Part shown: piece after piece, positions 1 through 9,069 of the stretch | How the letters are laid out: each line of letters starts with the position of its first letter | Numbering within the stretch: position 1 is the first letter of the stretch | NCBI RefSeq assembly: GCF_000772935.1 | Contig: NZ_JPVR01000081.1 | Span: 186,001 to 250,000 of the forward strand | Reading direction: 5' to 3' | Length of the DNA: 64,000 nucleotides | Source of the DNA: Lysinibacillus boronitolerans JCM 21713 = 10a = NBRC 103108 | GTDB taxonomy: Bacteria; Bacillota; Bacilli; Bacillales_A; Planococcaceae | The notes under the pieces: model-generated | What the model was told of the DNA's origin: nothing | The model's database searches: none | The model's input: the letters and a program-made list of their open reading frames with translations, nothing else | Program-made: the position numbers and the translations under genes

Positions 1-1401
1 GCGAAAAGCTCTAGACTATTGCCATTACAAATCGCTTCAGAAAATGAAAATTTACAGCTACGTTGGACAAAATGGAAAACAATTATTGTCAGTATTGTAG
101 GTGTGTCAGCTGTCTTCTTCTTTTTACAAGCCTATTTAGCTGGGACAGGAAGCGATCAAGGTGCCTTATTTATTTTACTCGGAACACTACTTGTATGTGG
201 GATTTTACTGTTACTAATCCCCTATCTGTTTACAGCCATCCTTCATCTGGCCTTAAAGCCGATTCGAAGGGTACTTGGCAAGGAAGCTTATTTAGCATGC
301 CAGCAGCTCATGCCACAGGTACGCAAAAATATGCCCGTGGTGCTTAGCATGATAGGATTAATGGTCATTTTAACCTTTGGAAGCTCATTAATGAAAACCT
401 TACAGCACAATGACCTTGCCTACACGGAATCACAATACGAAACAGCCATAAGAATTGATAATGAATTAAATGATCCAACTATCACGCCTGCAATTATAGA
501 TGAAATAGAGGCATTGCCAAGCGTACAGTACGCGTATGCACAAAGTAATAATGCGTATATTGCCCTACAACTCGGCGATGAATGGCTAGCAGAGAACTAT
601 ACAACCATTGATATTGAGAAATTTATGCAATTAAAGAAGTTGCCTCAAATTGAAGGTGGAAATTTGCAGGATGGCCTTGTCGTGACAAAGGGCTTTGCCG
701 AACGTTATCATTTGTCAGTGGGTGATCGTATAACGATAGGTTCCTATGATTTTGCTGCACAGCAGGATAGGCCTTCTGGTGAATTACAAATTATAGGAAT
801 TACCGATTCACCTATTCACCGAGCCGATATAATCGTTGATTGGTCATCATTCCTCACAGCACAGGATCACCCGTTCATCGAAGACATTATGGTCGAAACA
901 TCCTACCCAGAGCAGGCATTGACGGAGCTGTCATTCTTGGAAGAGCGCTGGCCAGCCCTGAAGTTGACAGATAAAGCGGCCATATTAGCACAATCCAATG
1001 AAATGTTCTTCCAACGGTGGAGCCTATTTGTTGGCGTCTTTGTTATTTTAATAGCTGCCACGGGGCTTGGTGTCCTCCAAACATTACTGCATACAATTTA
1101 TACAAAACGCAGCGACTATGCCATCCAACGATTAATTGGTCTGTCACCAAATGGCTTAATGAAGCTTATATTGACACAAGTCCTATCGTTTGTCCTTTAT
1201 GGTCTCATAGTCGGTACATTTCTGGGGTTCGTTTTAACGAGGATGCTAGGCTTCATTGATGATGGCTCGCCGATGTCCTATGACTTCCTAACATTAGGCC
1301 TCACAAGTATCGCCTTCCTAGGGTCAACACTTATTGTTTTTACCCTCCAAGGCTACTGGATGAGCAGACAAAAATTAGCGAATGAGATCGTGGAAATATA
1401 A
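1..1401 (+). CDS. FtsX-family ABC transporter permease, C-terminal part (5' end outside window)
   Basis: The reading frame is open to the left edge, so the true start lies upstream; a TTG at 19 is only an internal codon. The visible part has membrane segments near residues 20-40, 50-75 and 105-125. A large extracytoplasmic domain follows (about 130-330), then an FtsX-type C-terminal core with three membrane segments (about 335-360, 385-410, 430-450). This is the layout of the second half of a long MacB/FtsX-type permease of the lipoprotein-release or antimicrobial-peptide kind. Its ATPase partner is presumably further upstream. A terminator follows directly, so this is the last gene of its operon. 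The substrate is unknown. Confidence 0.8.
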   Translation, partial: AKSSRLLPLQIASENENLQLRWTKWKTIIVSIVGVSAVFFFLQAYLAGTGSDQGALFILLGTLLVCGILLLLIPYLFTAILHLALKPIRRVLGKEAYLACQQLMPQVRKNMPVVLSMIGLMVILTFGSSLMKTLQHNDLAYTESQYETAIRIDNELNDPTITPAIIDEIEALPSVQYAYAQSNNAYIALQLGDEWLAENYTTIDIEKFMQLKKLPQIEGGNLQDGLVVTKGFAERYHLSVGDRITIGSYDFAAQQDRPSGELQIIGITDSPIHRADIIVDWSSFLTAQDHPFIEDIMVETSYPEQALTELSFLEERWPALKLTDKAAILAQSNEMFFQRWSLFVGVFVILIAATGLGVLQTLLHTIYTKRSDYAIQRLIGLSPNGLMKLILTQVLSFVLYGLIVGTFLGFVLTRMLGFIDDGSPMSYDFLTLGLTSIAFLGSTLIVFTLQGYWMSRQKLANEIVEI

Positions 1402-1408
1402 GTAAAAT

Positions 1409-1441
1409 AGCCCCTCTATGGATAGAGGTGGCTGTTTTTTT
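1409..1441 (+). terminator. Rho-independent terminator
   Basis: An inverted repeat (AGCC-CCTCTAT / ATAGAGG-GGCT with one bulge) is followed by seven T residues. It begins eight bases after the permease stop codon. Confidence 0.85.
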
Positions 1442-1525
1442 AGAAGCTGGGCTCTCTCTTGAATGAGCGCTTTTACCCCTCATTGGAGCGGAGCACCCCC
1501 ACTCCTTTTATAAATGAAATTCTCT

Positions 1526-2257
1526 CTAAATTTGAAGAAATTCTATCATTTCCTTTATGATAGCCTCATGATCTCGTCCTAATGTCATGAGATGCTTAGA
1601 ATTTTCAAAGCCTTTCTTCTGCTTTCTAAATGAATGAACGTGCTGGTAGATCATTTCAGCACTTTGCGCGTATAAGGCATCGTCTTTTTCACCATAGTAG
1701 ATGGCGATAGGAATGGTAATTTTATCAAGCTGCTCCATCGTTGCTTGGATAAATGTTTGGAATGCGTTCATCGCATCTAATGGCATGTTCTGAAATGACT
1801 CCATTTCCTGAGCGATTTGAAGCGTTGGCTTGCCCTCGATTGTTTTATAATTATGGGCATAGTCAATGATTCTTTGTTTTAATTGCTCTGGCTCCTTATC
1901 AAACGGCACCGATAAGACAATGATTTGCTCGAGCCTTTCTAATTGAGCAAACTTCAACGCGAAAATTCCCCCGATGGATAGACCGATGACCGAAATCTTT
2001 TGATAGCCTTCATCCAATAAAAATTGATGGGCATTCACTACATCCTGCCACCAATCGTCTACCTGATAGTGTAATAACTGTTCTGGATGAGTGCCATGTC
2101 CACGATATAACGGCGCATAGCAAGTATAGCCTTGGTTATGTAGTGCAGTGGCTACTTTCTTCATATCTCTTGTATGACTTGTAAAGGAATGTAAAAGCAA
2201 TAGGGCATGCTCGTTTCCCTGTAAATAAATCTCTTTTGCTGGTAATATATTTAGCAC
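1526..2257 (-). CDS. Alpha/beta-hydrolase, carboxylesterase Est30-like
   Basis: The protein has 243 residues, close to the Geobacillus Est30 carboxylesterase family. The nucleophile elbow GLSIGG places Ser94; Asp192 or Asp193 in the EKDD stretch and His222 complete the triad, and LLHSF near residue 22 is the oxyanion-hole region. It should be a soluble cytoplasmic hydrolase of short-chain carboxyl esters; the physiological substrate is not known. The start is GTG with AAAGGG nine bases upstream. It follows the tubby-like gene by 33 bp on the same strand, so the two are probably cotranscribed. Confidence 0.8.
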   Translation of the reverse strand: MLNILPAKEIYLQGNEHALLLLHSFTSHTRDMKKVATALHNQGYTCYAPLYRGHGTHPEQLLHYQVDDWWQDVVNAHQFLLDEGYQKISVIGLSIGGIFALKFAQLERLEQIIVLSVPFDKEPEQLKQRIIDYAHNYKTIEGKPTLQIAQEMESFQNMPLDAMNAFQTFIQATMEQLDKITIPIAIYYGEKDDALYAQSAEMIYQHVHSFRKQKKGFENSKHLMTLGRDHEAIIKEMIEFLQI

Positions 2258-2290
2258 TTCATCAAGCCCTTTCTTCCATCTGCCTTTCTT

Positions 2291-2815
2291 TTAAGCCCCA
2301 ACAAACAGCACTGCCTGTCCGATGGCAATAAAAAAGGCTTCCTGCTGAATGGGACTGCTGTCTTCAATTTGCAGTGTAATGTCAAAATGCGTCTCGCAGA
2401 AAGTCGCTTGCCAGCGTGCAATAGGCTGTTCATTCACAGTAAAAACAGACCAGTCCTCCATTTCTTTGTTAAGCTTGATTTGCTGTTCGCCATCGGTAAT
2501 AACTAAATCAGGAATCATAATTTGCCAGCCATCATAGGCAATCATATAGTCTTTGCCTGTTACCAAATCCTTGCCACGGAAATGCACGCGCCCGCGACGG
2601 GATACTTTTTTACATGTGAAAAGCGGCTGACCCTTGCGATCATTGACATCAAAACGAACGAAATAACGATAGTCCATCGTTTTATCGAATGCTTTTTTTA
2701 GTGCATTGGAATACACGCGTTGAACGGTGGATGATACCTCCCCCGCTTCATTTAAAATAGTAACGGTCTCTGTTGACTCGATGGCCGCTGGTTGCTTGTA
2801 TGTATAGATTTTCAA
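2291..2815 (-). CDS. Tubby C-terminal-domain-like / LURP-one-related protein
   Basis: A 174-residue protein of mostly short beta strands with a scramblase/LURP-one flavour, in particular the KKVSRRGR, FRGKDLVTG and DYMIAYDGWQI region. Firmicute proteins of this sort are usually annotated as tubby C-terminal domain-like and have no assigned reaction. The start is TTG: AGGAG lies eight bases upstream, while the ATG at 2820 is out of frame. It lies between the Est30-like esterase and a frameshifted small membrane ORF. Confidence 0.5.
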   Translation of the reverse strand: MKIYTYKQPAAIESTETVTILNEAGEVSSTVQRVYSNALKKAFDKTMDYRYFVRFDVNDRKGQPLFTCKKVSRRGRVHFRGKDLVTGKDYMIAYDGWQIMIPDLVITDGEQQIKLNKEMEDWSVFTVNEQPIARWQATFCETHFDITLQIEDSSPIQQEAFFIAIGQAVLFVGA

Positions 2816-2828
2816 TCCATTCGCTCCT

Positions 2829-2949
2829 TTAAAACAATTGCTTTCTTAAAGCTACCATAAAATAAGCGCCAAATACAAAGGATGTATTTGCCGCGCCTAT
2901 TATGATTATTGTGGTGCTGGTATTTCCTCCCTGAAAGAACCCACTCCAT
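2829..2949 (-). pseudogene. Frameshifted small membrane protein (about 39 aa)
   Basis: The ATG at 2949 lies three bases after the stop of the upstream lipoprotein gene. Its own frame gives an unconvincing basic peptide. Skipping one G of the GGG run near 2941 switches to a frame reading FFQGGNTSTTIIIIGAAN, then a hydrophobic stretch, then VALRKQLF and a TAA. That frame has no start codon of its own. The distance from ATG to TAA is 121 nt, one more than 40 codons. This fits a single-base insertion in a one-pass membrane protein, or a sequencing error. Function unknown. Confidence 0.45.
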
Positions 2950-2952
2950 TGT

Positions 2953-3669
2953 CTATCGATCTAACTTAAAGGTAATTTCCCCGATGCCCAATTCCGAATT
3001 GACCTCTAGCACAACATCCGCCTTGTCGTAAGCTTCGTTGACATAGACACCATTGCCTTTTGACATCAGGCCCTCCACATTAGATGAGCCAATGCCTTTT
3101 TCTGTCGTTAATTTCACGCCAACCTTTGAGGGTAAAATGACCGTTGTTTGACCAACGCCTGTTTCAATAGTCGTTGTAAAGCTCTTTTTCCAATCGCCAC
3201 CTAGATTAACCGTTAGATCACCGACACCCGCTTCAATATCGAGCTTTTCCAGCTGAAGACCCTGTAAATCGAGGTTGGCAAGAGAGGCACCTGTTTCCAC
3301 AGTCAGATCCATAGGGATGCTGTCGTTCAGTTGAATCGCCCACGTGTTTTTAATATTTGAGAGCCCAAGCTTCGTTGAGCCCTTATGCTTAATTTCCACT
3401 TCTCCTGTATCGCCATGTACATCATAGTCTACCTGAGGAGCTAGCTTTTTTATATTATATTCTGCGTTGCCCTCAACCCATTCCTTTGCTCCACTCGATA
3501 CATTCATTTCGCCAACACCTAAATCAATGTCTACCTCTAATGCTTTCACTTTATCCTTTTCTACCAAAATGGCTTCCTCTCGCATTTTATTTGGAATAAA
3601 GGAAAAGCACCCTGATAATACCAATGCTGACGTGCCCATTACGACACCTAAACCAACTAATTTTTTCAC
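2953..3669 (-). CDS. Lipoprotein with toast-rack / DUF4097-like repeats
   Basis: The signal sequence ends in a lipobox, LSGC, with the lipidated Cys at residue 21. The rest is a beta-helix-like ladder of short repeats such as LGVGEMNVSSG, AGVGDLTVNLGG, TGVGQTTVILP and LGIGEITFKLD. This is typical of toast-rack/LiaF-C-like envelope proteins. It should be anchored to the outer face of the membrane; such proteins often accompany cell-envelope stress modules, but no partner is present here. The start is GTG (3669) after GGAGG. Function is not known. Confidence 0.7.
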   Translation of the reverse strand: MKKLVGLGVVMGTSALVLSGCFSFIPNKMREEAILVEKDKVKALEVDIDLGVGEMNVSSGAKEWVEGNAEYNIKKLAPQVDYDVHGDTGEVEIKHKGSTKLGLSNIKNTWAIQLNDSIPMDLTVETGASLANLDLQGLQLEKLDIEAGVGDLTVNLGGDWKKSFTTTIETGVGQTTVILPSKVGVKLTTEKGIGSSNVEGLMSKGNGVYVNEAYDKADVVLEVNSELGIGEITFKLDR

Positions 3670-3781
3670 TATTATTTCCTCCCGCCGTATAATCTACCAA
3701 TAATTTCATTATATAGGAGGAAGGAAATTAAAATACGACCCTACGCTCGAAATTCATCTAAGACCTAAGACGTAGAGAGGC

Positions 3782-4162
3782 TTACTGATAAGGAATGTCA
3801 TGCCCCTCCAGCAATGCCTTTAAATTCGCAAGAGAGGCATCATAGCCTGGTGAATTAAAGCTCACCGTCGTGCCATTCCCCTGTTCGGCTAGCGTCATAG
3901 CGATTAATGTTTCAGGAACTTCTAGATAGAAGGAAAATTCCTCATTTTTCTTCACTTGCTGAATTGTTAGCTGCATCGGCAGTTTTTCAGAAAGCTGATT
4001 ATGCGCATTTGGCATTAAGGTAAATGTCATCTTTTCTCCAGCTGCTAATATAGGGATATCCCACGTGGAGCCTGGTGCGTACCATCGGGAGAGGGATTGC
4101 TCCTCTGTAATCGCCTGCCATACTTTATCAATCTTTGCCTCAATCCAAATCGAACTGGTCAT
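3782..4162 (-). CDS. SRPBCC / AHSA1 domain protein
   Basis: About 126 residues forming one START/Bet v1-like fold. It opens with the typical SIWIEAKIDKVWQAITEE strand-helix element, then LSRWYAPGS, and ends with a helix reading LANLKALLEGHD. The family (activator of Hsp90 ATPase homologue 1-like) binds hydrophobic ligands; no reaction can be assigned. An ATG ten codons upstream overlaps the stop of the MFS gene, but GGAGGT eight bases before the ATG at 4162 makes this the better start. It is probably cotranscribed with the MFS transporter. Confidence 0.7.
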   Translation of the reverse strand: MTSSIWIEAKIDKVWQAITEEQSLSRWYAPGSTWDIPILAAGEKMTFTLMPNAHNQLSEKLPMQLTIQQVKKNEEFSFYLEVPETLIAMTLAEQGNGTTVSFNSPGYDASLANLKALLEGHDIPYQ

Positions 4163-4191
4163 TCGCAGCAACCTCCATTTCCTCTTTCCCA

Positions 4192-5400
4192 TTATTTTAC
4201 CGAACTTTCAGAAGTTAGACTACCTTGGGATGTTCTGTATAAGTGAAATGCCCCCAGTATAACCATCACAGCAATAACATCCAAAGCGAGCTGATAGCTG
4301 GAAAAAACAGCAACCAATAAACCATAAACCGTTGGTGCCAAGACAATAAAGAACTGATTAATCGTTAACGCTGCACTTACAGTCAGTCCTACTGCTTGCG
4401 AATCGGATTGTTCCGTGACACAAGTGATATAAATGGAATACCAGCCAAGCGCTAAAAACCCAAATACACTGCAAAATACAATCATGAGGTCCTCGCTATG
4501 TATGACAAAGGGTAAACAGCCAACCATCAGAAATGTAGCGACCATAACGAGCACTAATAATGGCTCTCGTTTTTGAGCGAAATAATGATCACTCATCCAA
4601 GCAAGTACAATTCTCCCAAGCATCCCTCCAAGTAAAATCAGACTTAAATAGCGCCCTGCCTCAGTTAATGAATACCCACCTTCATGATGTAAATAGCTCA
4701 TAAAATGAGCAATGATAATCATTTGGAGGGACATCATGACCATGCCCACAAAAAATAAGGGATAGAGCGCTCGATTATGCCGAATAGCACGCATCTTTTC
4801 TTTAAAGGGAATGAGAGGTGCCGTAGCGGTGTCATGCTGTTTTGGTTCTTTGTACAGCAATAAAAATAATAGTCCCCCTCCAATCGCCATCAAGCCCTGC
4901 GCTAAATGAACAGAGGAAAGATGATGATGTTGATACAAATAGGTCAACACAGTGGAAGCCAAGGCACCACCAATCGGAATACCTGTTTGGCGAATCCCAA
5001 TCGCAAGTCCTCGATGCTTGTCAGGAAACCATTTCACAATAGCTGTACTGCCACCTGTTTGCGCACTGCCATACCAGATCCCCACAACTATTAATACGAG
5101 GAGCAATGTCGTATAATGATTCACGGGTATTAGCAATAAGGCTGACAGGCCCAGTAGTAGCGATCCCCATCCAATAATCTGCTTTTCTCCCTTTTTATCC
5201 ATGAGATAGCCGAATAGCAGCATGGAGAAAATTGGTCCTATATTGACGGCTGAAACAATGAGCCCTGTTTGGAAGGATGTTAAGTGCCACTCCATTTGAT
5301 AAAAAGAGGCAACTGGCCCCATTCCGTAGGTCACAAAGGTTGCGGCTGTCTGCGAAAGTGTAGCCACAAGCAAGATAACCCATCGATAATATGTCTGCAT
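4192..5400 (-). CDS. MFS transporter (oxalate/formate antiporter-like)
   Basis: About 402 residues with 12 predicted membrane segments and the MFS loop 2-3 signature GYLMDKKGEK, with a second GMLGRIVLAWMSD signature between segments 8 and 9. The KHRGLAIGIRQTG stretch resembles the monocarboxylate/OFA branch. It should be a secondary transporter of a small organic compound in the plasma membrane; the substrate is unknown. Two ATGs are adjacent; the second (5400) has the better spacing to GGAGG. It is divergent from a LysR regulator, which probably controls it through the shared 90-bp spacer. Confidence 0.75.
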   Translation of the reverse strand: MQTYYRWVILLVATLSQTAATFVTYGMGPVASFYQMEWHLTSFQTGLIVSAVNIGPIFSMLLFGYLMDKKGEKQIIGWGSLLLGLSALLLIPVNHYTTLLLVLIVVGIWYGSAQTGGSTAIVKWFPDKHRGLAIGIRQTGIPIGGALASTVLTYLYQHHHLSSVHLAQGLMAIGGGLLFLLLYKEPKQHDTATAPLIPFKEKMRAIRHNRALYPLFFVGMVMMSLQMIIIAHFMSYLHHEGGYSLTEAGRYLSLILLGGMLGRIVLAWMSDHYFAQKREPLLVLVMVATFLMVGCLPFVIHSEDLMIVFCSVFGFLALGWYSIYITCVTEQSDSQAVGLTVSAALTINQFFIVLAPTVYGLLVAVFSSYQLALDVIAVMVILGAFHLYRTSQGSLTSESSVK

Positions 5401-5418
5401 CATAACCCTCCATCAGGT

Positions 5419-5434
5419 TACTGCTTTTGCAGTA
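5419..5434. promoter_or_regulatory. LysR-type operator candidate
   Basis: A perfect inverted repeat, TACTGC-TTTT-GCAGTA, lies in the spacer between the divergent MFS and LysR genes. GGT and ACC flanks extend it with one unpaired T. The size and the T-N-A ends fit a LysR recognition site. A second pair, GTACG (5456-5460) and CGTAC (5472-5476), lies nearer the regulator and may be a further half-site. Confidence 0.5.
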
Positions 5435-5536
5435 TACCTTTTCATTATCTAGAGTGTACGTGGACAGCTCGCGTACGTAAAATGGAGGAAAATGATAGCG
5501 GCTATTAAAAAATTCTATAGGTATGTGAGGAACAAC

Positions 5537-6394
5537 ATGAACATTGAAGAAATTGCCTTAAAAATGGAGCTTTTAGAGAGGCAAAACTTGAGTAAATCGG
5601 CTGAAATCACCAATTATACACAATCTGCCTTAACAGCAAAGGTGAAAAAAATGGAGCGTGAAATTGGGCAGGACGTCTTTAAACGAACACCCCAAGGCTT
5701 AAAGCTGACAGAGGTAGGTCAACATTATTTACAGTTTTTAAAGAAAGTTGCCGAGCAGTATGAAGACTTTTTACATACCATCGGCCCTACACAAACGAGC
5801 ATTTTGGTTGGTACATCTCATACAACCATAAAAATATATGGACCATCCATTATGAACGCACTGCAAACTAGTCAAAGTCCGATTGATGTTGATTTCACTG
5901 TCGAATCAAGTACAGCCTTAAATTCTAAAGTCCACCTGGCGGAAATAGATTGTGCATTGACAAGTAATCCAATCAAGCATTATAGCGATCTACACTATGA
6001 TGTACTAGCCACAGAGACATTTGAAGTTATCTCAAGCTCCGCTCATATCATCGACTTTGAACAACGAACACCTGTCACATTGCTTGTGTTAAGTAAGGGC
6101 TGCATGTATACCCATGCATTAGCACAATGGCTCACTGAAAAGCAGGTACCTTTTACGATGAAGGAGATTAAATCGGTTAGTAGTATTTTAGATTTTCTTG
6201 AAATCGAGCAAACGCTAGCTGTTTTAAATACCAAATTACTAGCACTTTATCCTTGTCCTGACCTGCATTTTTATGACTTAGACGAGCTTCACAATGTTAT
6301 CGAAACAGTTTATATCTATAAAAAAGATGACAGTAAGCAGCCCTTCATCCTGCAATTAAAGCAGGTCATTGAATCCTTGCTTGAGATGAATTAA
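5537..6394 (+). CDS. LysR-family transcriptional regulator
   Basis: An N-terminal winged helix (first 60 residues; LSKSAEITNYTQSALTAKVK is the recognition region) is joined to a LysR-type substrate-binding domain that begins near residue 85. The ATG at 5537 gives the family-typical N-terminus MNIEEIALKMELLE and has GAGGAAC upstream. An in-frame ATG at 5492 with GGAGG would add 15 residues and cannot be excluded. It is divergent to the MFS transporter, the usual arrangement for a LysR activator and its target. The effector is unknown. Confidence 0.8.
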   Translation: MNIEEIALKMELLERQNLSKSAEITNYTQSALTAKVKKMEREIGQDVFKRTPQGLKLTEVGQHYLQFLKKVAEQYEDFLHTIGPTQTSILVGTSHTTIKIYGPSIMNALQTSQSPIDVDFTVESSTALNSKVHLAEIDCALTSNPIKHYSDLHYDVLATETFEVISSSAHIIDFEQRTPVTLLVLSKGCMYTHALAQWLTEKQVPFTMKEIKSVSSILDFLEIEQTLAVLNTKLLALYPCPDLHFYDLDELHNVIETVYIYKKDDSKQPFILQLKQVIESLLEMN

Positions 6395-6504
6395 CTCGGA
6401 TCAACCTATTTTGTGCTAATATTCTAAAAACCCTATATTATTCATGCGGACTACACTATAATAGGTTTGTCATTATTAATCTTGTAAATGCTTAGGAGTA
6501 CATC

Positions 6505-7374
6505 ATGTTTTATTACATCTCGTTATTTTTTGCAGTATTTGCATTATCTACCTCAGCAATCTTTGTTAAGCTAGCTGATGCACCACCAGCGATTACGGCC
6601 TTTTATCGACTATTTTTTGCGATGCTAGTGCTTCTTCCCTTTTTATTGGCACAGAAGAGCTTGCGGCAGGAGCTTGCAAGTCTTTCGAAAAAACAATGGG
6701 GACTTGGCATTTTATCAGGCTTATTTTTGTCCTGTCATTATGTGTTATGGTTTGAATCATTAAACTACACATCTGTGGCTAGTTCAACCGTCATTGTGAC
6801 ACTACAGCCACTATTCTCTTTAGTAGGCAGCTATTTTTTATTTAAAGAGCGATTTTCAAAAGGAGCGATTGTGGGCTGCTTCGTAGCGATCATCGGCTGC
6901 TTCATTATTGGCTGGCAAGATTTCCAGATTAGTGGACAAGCCCTTTATGGCGATATTCTTGCCTTTATTGCGGCAGGTATTATTACAGCCTACTTTTTTA
7001 TTGGGCAATCCGTGCGCAAGGATTTATCGCTCATTCCCTATTCTATTATCGGCTATGGCAGTAGCTCGATCTTTTTAGCCGTTTATGCCCTCTTTATGAA
7101 AGAATCGTTTTTCGATTATTCAGCCTCCACCTGGTGGTCTCTTGTAGGGCTGGCCGTCATTGCAACGATTTTCGGGCAAACCATCTTTAATTGGCTATTG
7201 AAATGGTTAAGTACAACGGTGATTTCCATGAGTATTTTAGGCGAAACAATCGGCACCTGTATATTAGCTTATTTTATTTTAGATGAGATGATTTCCGTTC
7301 AACAGGGGATCGGTATTTTGGTCATTTTACTAGGACTAGCCCTGTTCTTACTACAGCAACGAAAATCAGTGTAA
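6505..7374 (+). CDS. EamA/DMT-family transporter
   Basis: 289 residues, almost entirely hydrophobic, with ten predicted membrane helices arranged as two EamA repeats (about 1-140 and 145-285). AITAFYRLFFAML near residue 30 and SSTVIVTLQPLFSLVGSYFLF near residue 100 are typical of the family. These are drug/metabolite exporters; the substrate is not predictable. It stands alone: a probable promoter lies before it (TATAAT near 6460) and a terminator follows. The ORF uses ATG with a weak AGGAG-like site in CTTAGGAGTACATC. Confidence 0.8.
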   Translation: MFYYISLFFAVFALSTSAIFVKLADAPPAITAFYRLFFAMLVLLPFLLAQKSLRQELASLSKKQWGLGILSGLFLSCHYVLWFESLNYTSVASSTVIVTLQPLFSLVGSYFLFKERFSKGAIVGCFVAIIGCFIIGWQDFQISGQALYGDILAFIAAGIITAYFFIGQSVRKDLSLIPYSIIGYGSSSIFLAVYALFMKESFFDYSASTWWSLVGLAVIATIFGQTIFNWLLKWLSTTVISMSILGETIGTCILAYFILDEMISVQQGIGILVILLGLALFLLQQRKSV

Positions 7375-7383
7375 AAGAAAAAA

Positions 7384-7410
7384 ACAACGGCAAAGGCTGC
7401 CGTTGTTTTT
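7384..7410. terminator. Bidirectional terminator
   Basis: A nine-bp perfect stem, ACAACGGCA / TGCCGTTGT, is flanked by A residues on the left and T residues on the right. It can end both the EamA gene (+) and the convergent histidine kinase gene (-), whose stop codon begins at its edge. Confidence 0.9.
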
Positions 7411-8399
7411 TATTGGTGTGAAAAGTAGAAGGTCGTGCCATTCTTATTTGATTGTAAAAAAGCTTCGATATTCAGTGTTTTAGCAATATCCTGAATGATT
7501 TTAAGCCCAAGTCCGCCATGCTCATCTTCAGGCGTAAAACCAATACCATCATCACACATAACAACTTGCCCGTCCTTGATCGTCACCTCTAGCTTGGTTG
7601 CTTGGGCATGCTTTAATGTGTTTTGAAAGACATTATCGAATAAACGCTGTAGCCACAATTCATTGCTAAGCCAAGTTGCTTGTAAATCATCATGCTGAAA
7701 ATGCAGCGAAATATTCTGCATGCGATATAGATACTGCCACTTCTTTATCATCATTTGTAGCATTGGGACAAGTTGAACCTCCTCCTGCATGACATAGGAC
7801 TGTTCACTCGTATCAAAGGACTGTAACTGAAATGCATTTGTTAAATTTGTGATATATTGAATTTGTGCATGTAAGGATTCCACCAATTTAGGCTGCCCCT
7901 GTAGTTGATCCTCTAGATAAAACAGCTGCAAACGGATAGCCGTTAACGGCGTATGAATGTCATGTCGCAACTTTTGTAGCAGCTCTTTTTGAAGCTCCTG
8001 CTGCTGAGCAAGCTCTAATTCTCGGTAAGTTGTACGCTCAATTAAGAGATTGACGGATTGGCTAAGCTGCCCGATTTCATCCTCACTTTTTATTGTTAAG
8101 GTGTCAGGTATTCGCTCATTACTCGCTAGTTCTCGTATTGTTTTATTAAGTAGTGTAATTTTGGATAGTAAAGAATGAATCGATGCGGAAAAAAGCCATG
8201 CGAGCATTCCTAAAGCTAGCACAAACGCAATCAGCATCACAGGATAGGCATAGGACTCATGAAACGGAATGCCGTTATTTTTCATTTTAAAGGCCTTGTC
8301 ATACAAAATTGACATGGCCACACTAATGCCTAATAGTACAATCGGCACACTCCCAATGGCTACAAATAACAAGGTACGGTATTTTGTTTTTAAGGTCAT
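7410..8399 (-). CDS. Two-component sensor histidine kinase
   Basis: 329 residues. Two membrane helices (about 10-32 and 52-74) enclose a short extracellular loop of some 20 residues, so this is probably an intramembrane-type sensor. A HAMP region (75-125) follows, then the H-box LRHDIHTPLTAIR with His146. The N-box is DNVFQNTLKHA near residue 265, the G1 box DDGIGF, and the G2 box GGLGLKI. It autophosphorylates on His146 and passes phosphate to the regulator encoded immediately upstream, with which it overlaps by 4 bp. The signal is unknown. Confidence 0.9.
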   Translation of the reverse strand: MTLKTKYRTLLFVAIGSVPIVLLGISVAMSILYDKAFKMKNNGIPFHESYAYPVMLIAFVLALGMLAWLFSASIHSLLSKITLLNKTIRELASNERIPDTLTIKSEDEIGQLSQSVNLLIERTTYRELELAQQQELQKELLQKLRHDIHTPLTAIRLQLFYLEDQLQGQPKLVESLHAQIQYITNLTNAFQLQSFDTSEQSYVMQEEVQLVPMLQMMIKKWQYLYRMQNISLHFQHDDLQATWLSNELWLQRLFDNVFQNTLKHAQATKLEVTIKDGQVVMCDDGIGFTPEDEHGGLGLKIIQDIAKTLNIEAFLQSNKNGTTFYFSHQ

Positions 8400-9067
8400 T
8401 TTCTATTATAGGTATTTAAACGATACCCTTCTCCATAAATATTTTGCATAATATTGCCTTTCGGGTCTTGTAGCTTTGTTCGAATTTTTTTAATATGGAC
8501 ATTCAAAATATTATGATTGCGTTCATCAAGCGGCCAAAGATAATCAAAGAAATGTTCCTTTGTTAATACGCGGTCTCGATGGTCAAATAAATAAAAGAAA
8601 ATTTTTCGCTCAATCGCTGTTAGGGCAATTTCATCATGGATACTATGATGAAATACTTGACGGCGCTCCCCATCGATCAATAAATGCTGAATTTGCGTAA
8701 ATGTACCATACTGTTGTGCGAGCATTTTTTGCATTCTTAGCAACAGCTCTCGCGGATCAAATGGCTTTGTCAGGTAATCCTCTCCGACCATCAACCCCTC
8801 TAGCTTACTTTCAATATCATTACGTGCTGATAGAAAAATGATTGGAATATTTAAGCCTAATCGTTTGATGTTTTTACTTAATTGATAGCCATCCTCTCCT
8901 GGCAGCATTATATCCATAATGACTAAATCCACCTGCTGAATCAGCGCCATCATATCCTTGCCATCTGTTTTCCAGATTGCCTCATAGCCCTCACGCTGTA
9001 CTATTTTTTGCAGTAGATCACCAATCATGTGATCGTCTTCTATAATTAAGATTCTAAATCCTTTCAT
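8396..9067 (-). CDS. OmpR-family response regulator
   Basis: The N-terminal receiver has the acidic pocket IEDD (10-12), the phosphorylation site Asp52 in VIMDIMLPGEDG, Ser80 and Lys101 in LTKPFD. The C-terminal winged helix (about 130-220) ends with NHNILNVHIKKIRTKL and GEGYRL, the trans_reg_C signature. It is encoded between a membrane-anchored hydrolase (2-bp gap) and its kinase (4-bp overlap), so the three form one operon. Targets are unknown; the hydrolase or the nearby ABC exporter are possible. Confidence 0.92.
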   Translation of the reverse strand: MKGFRILIIEDDHMIGDLLQKIVQREGYEAIWKTDGKDMMALIQQVDLVIMDIMLPGEDGYQLSKNIKRLGLNIPIIFLSARNDIESKLEGLMVGEDYLTKPFDPRELLLRMQKMLAQQYGTFTQIQHLLIDGERRQVFHHSIHDEIALTAIERKIFFYLFDHRDRVLTKEHFFDYLWPLDERNHNILNVHIKKIRTKLQDPKGNIMQNIYGEGYRLNTYNRK

Positions 9068-9069
9068 AC

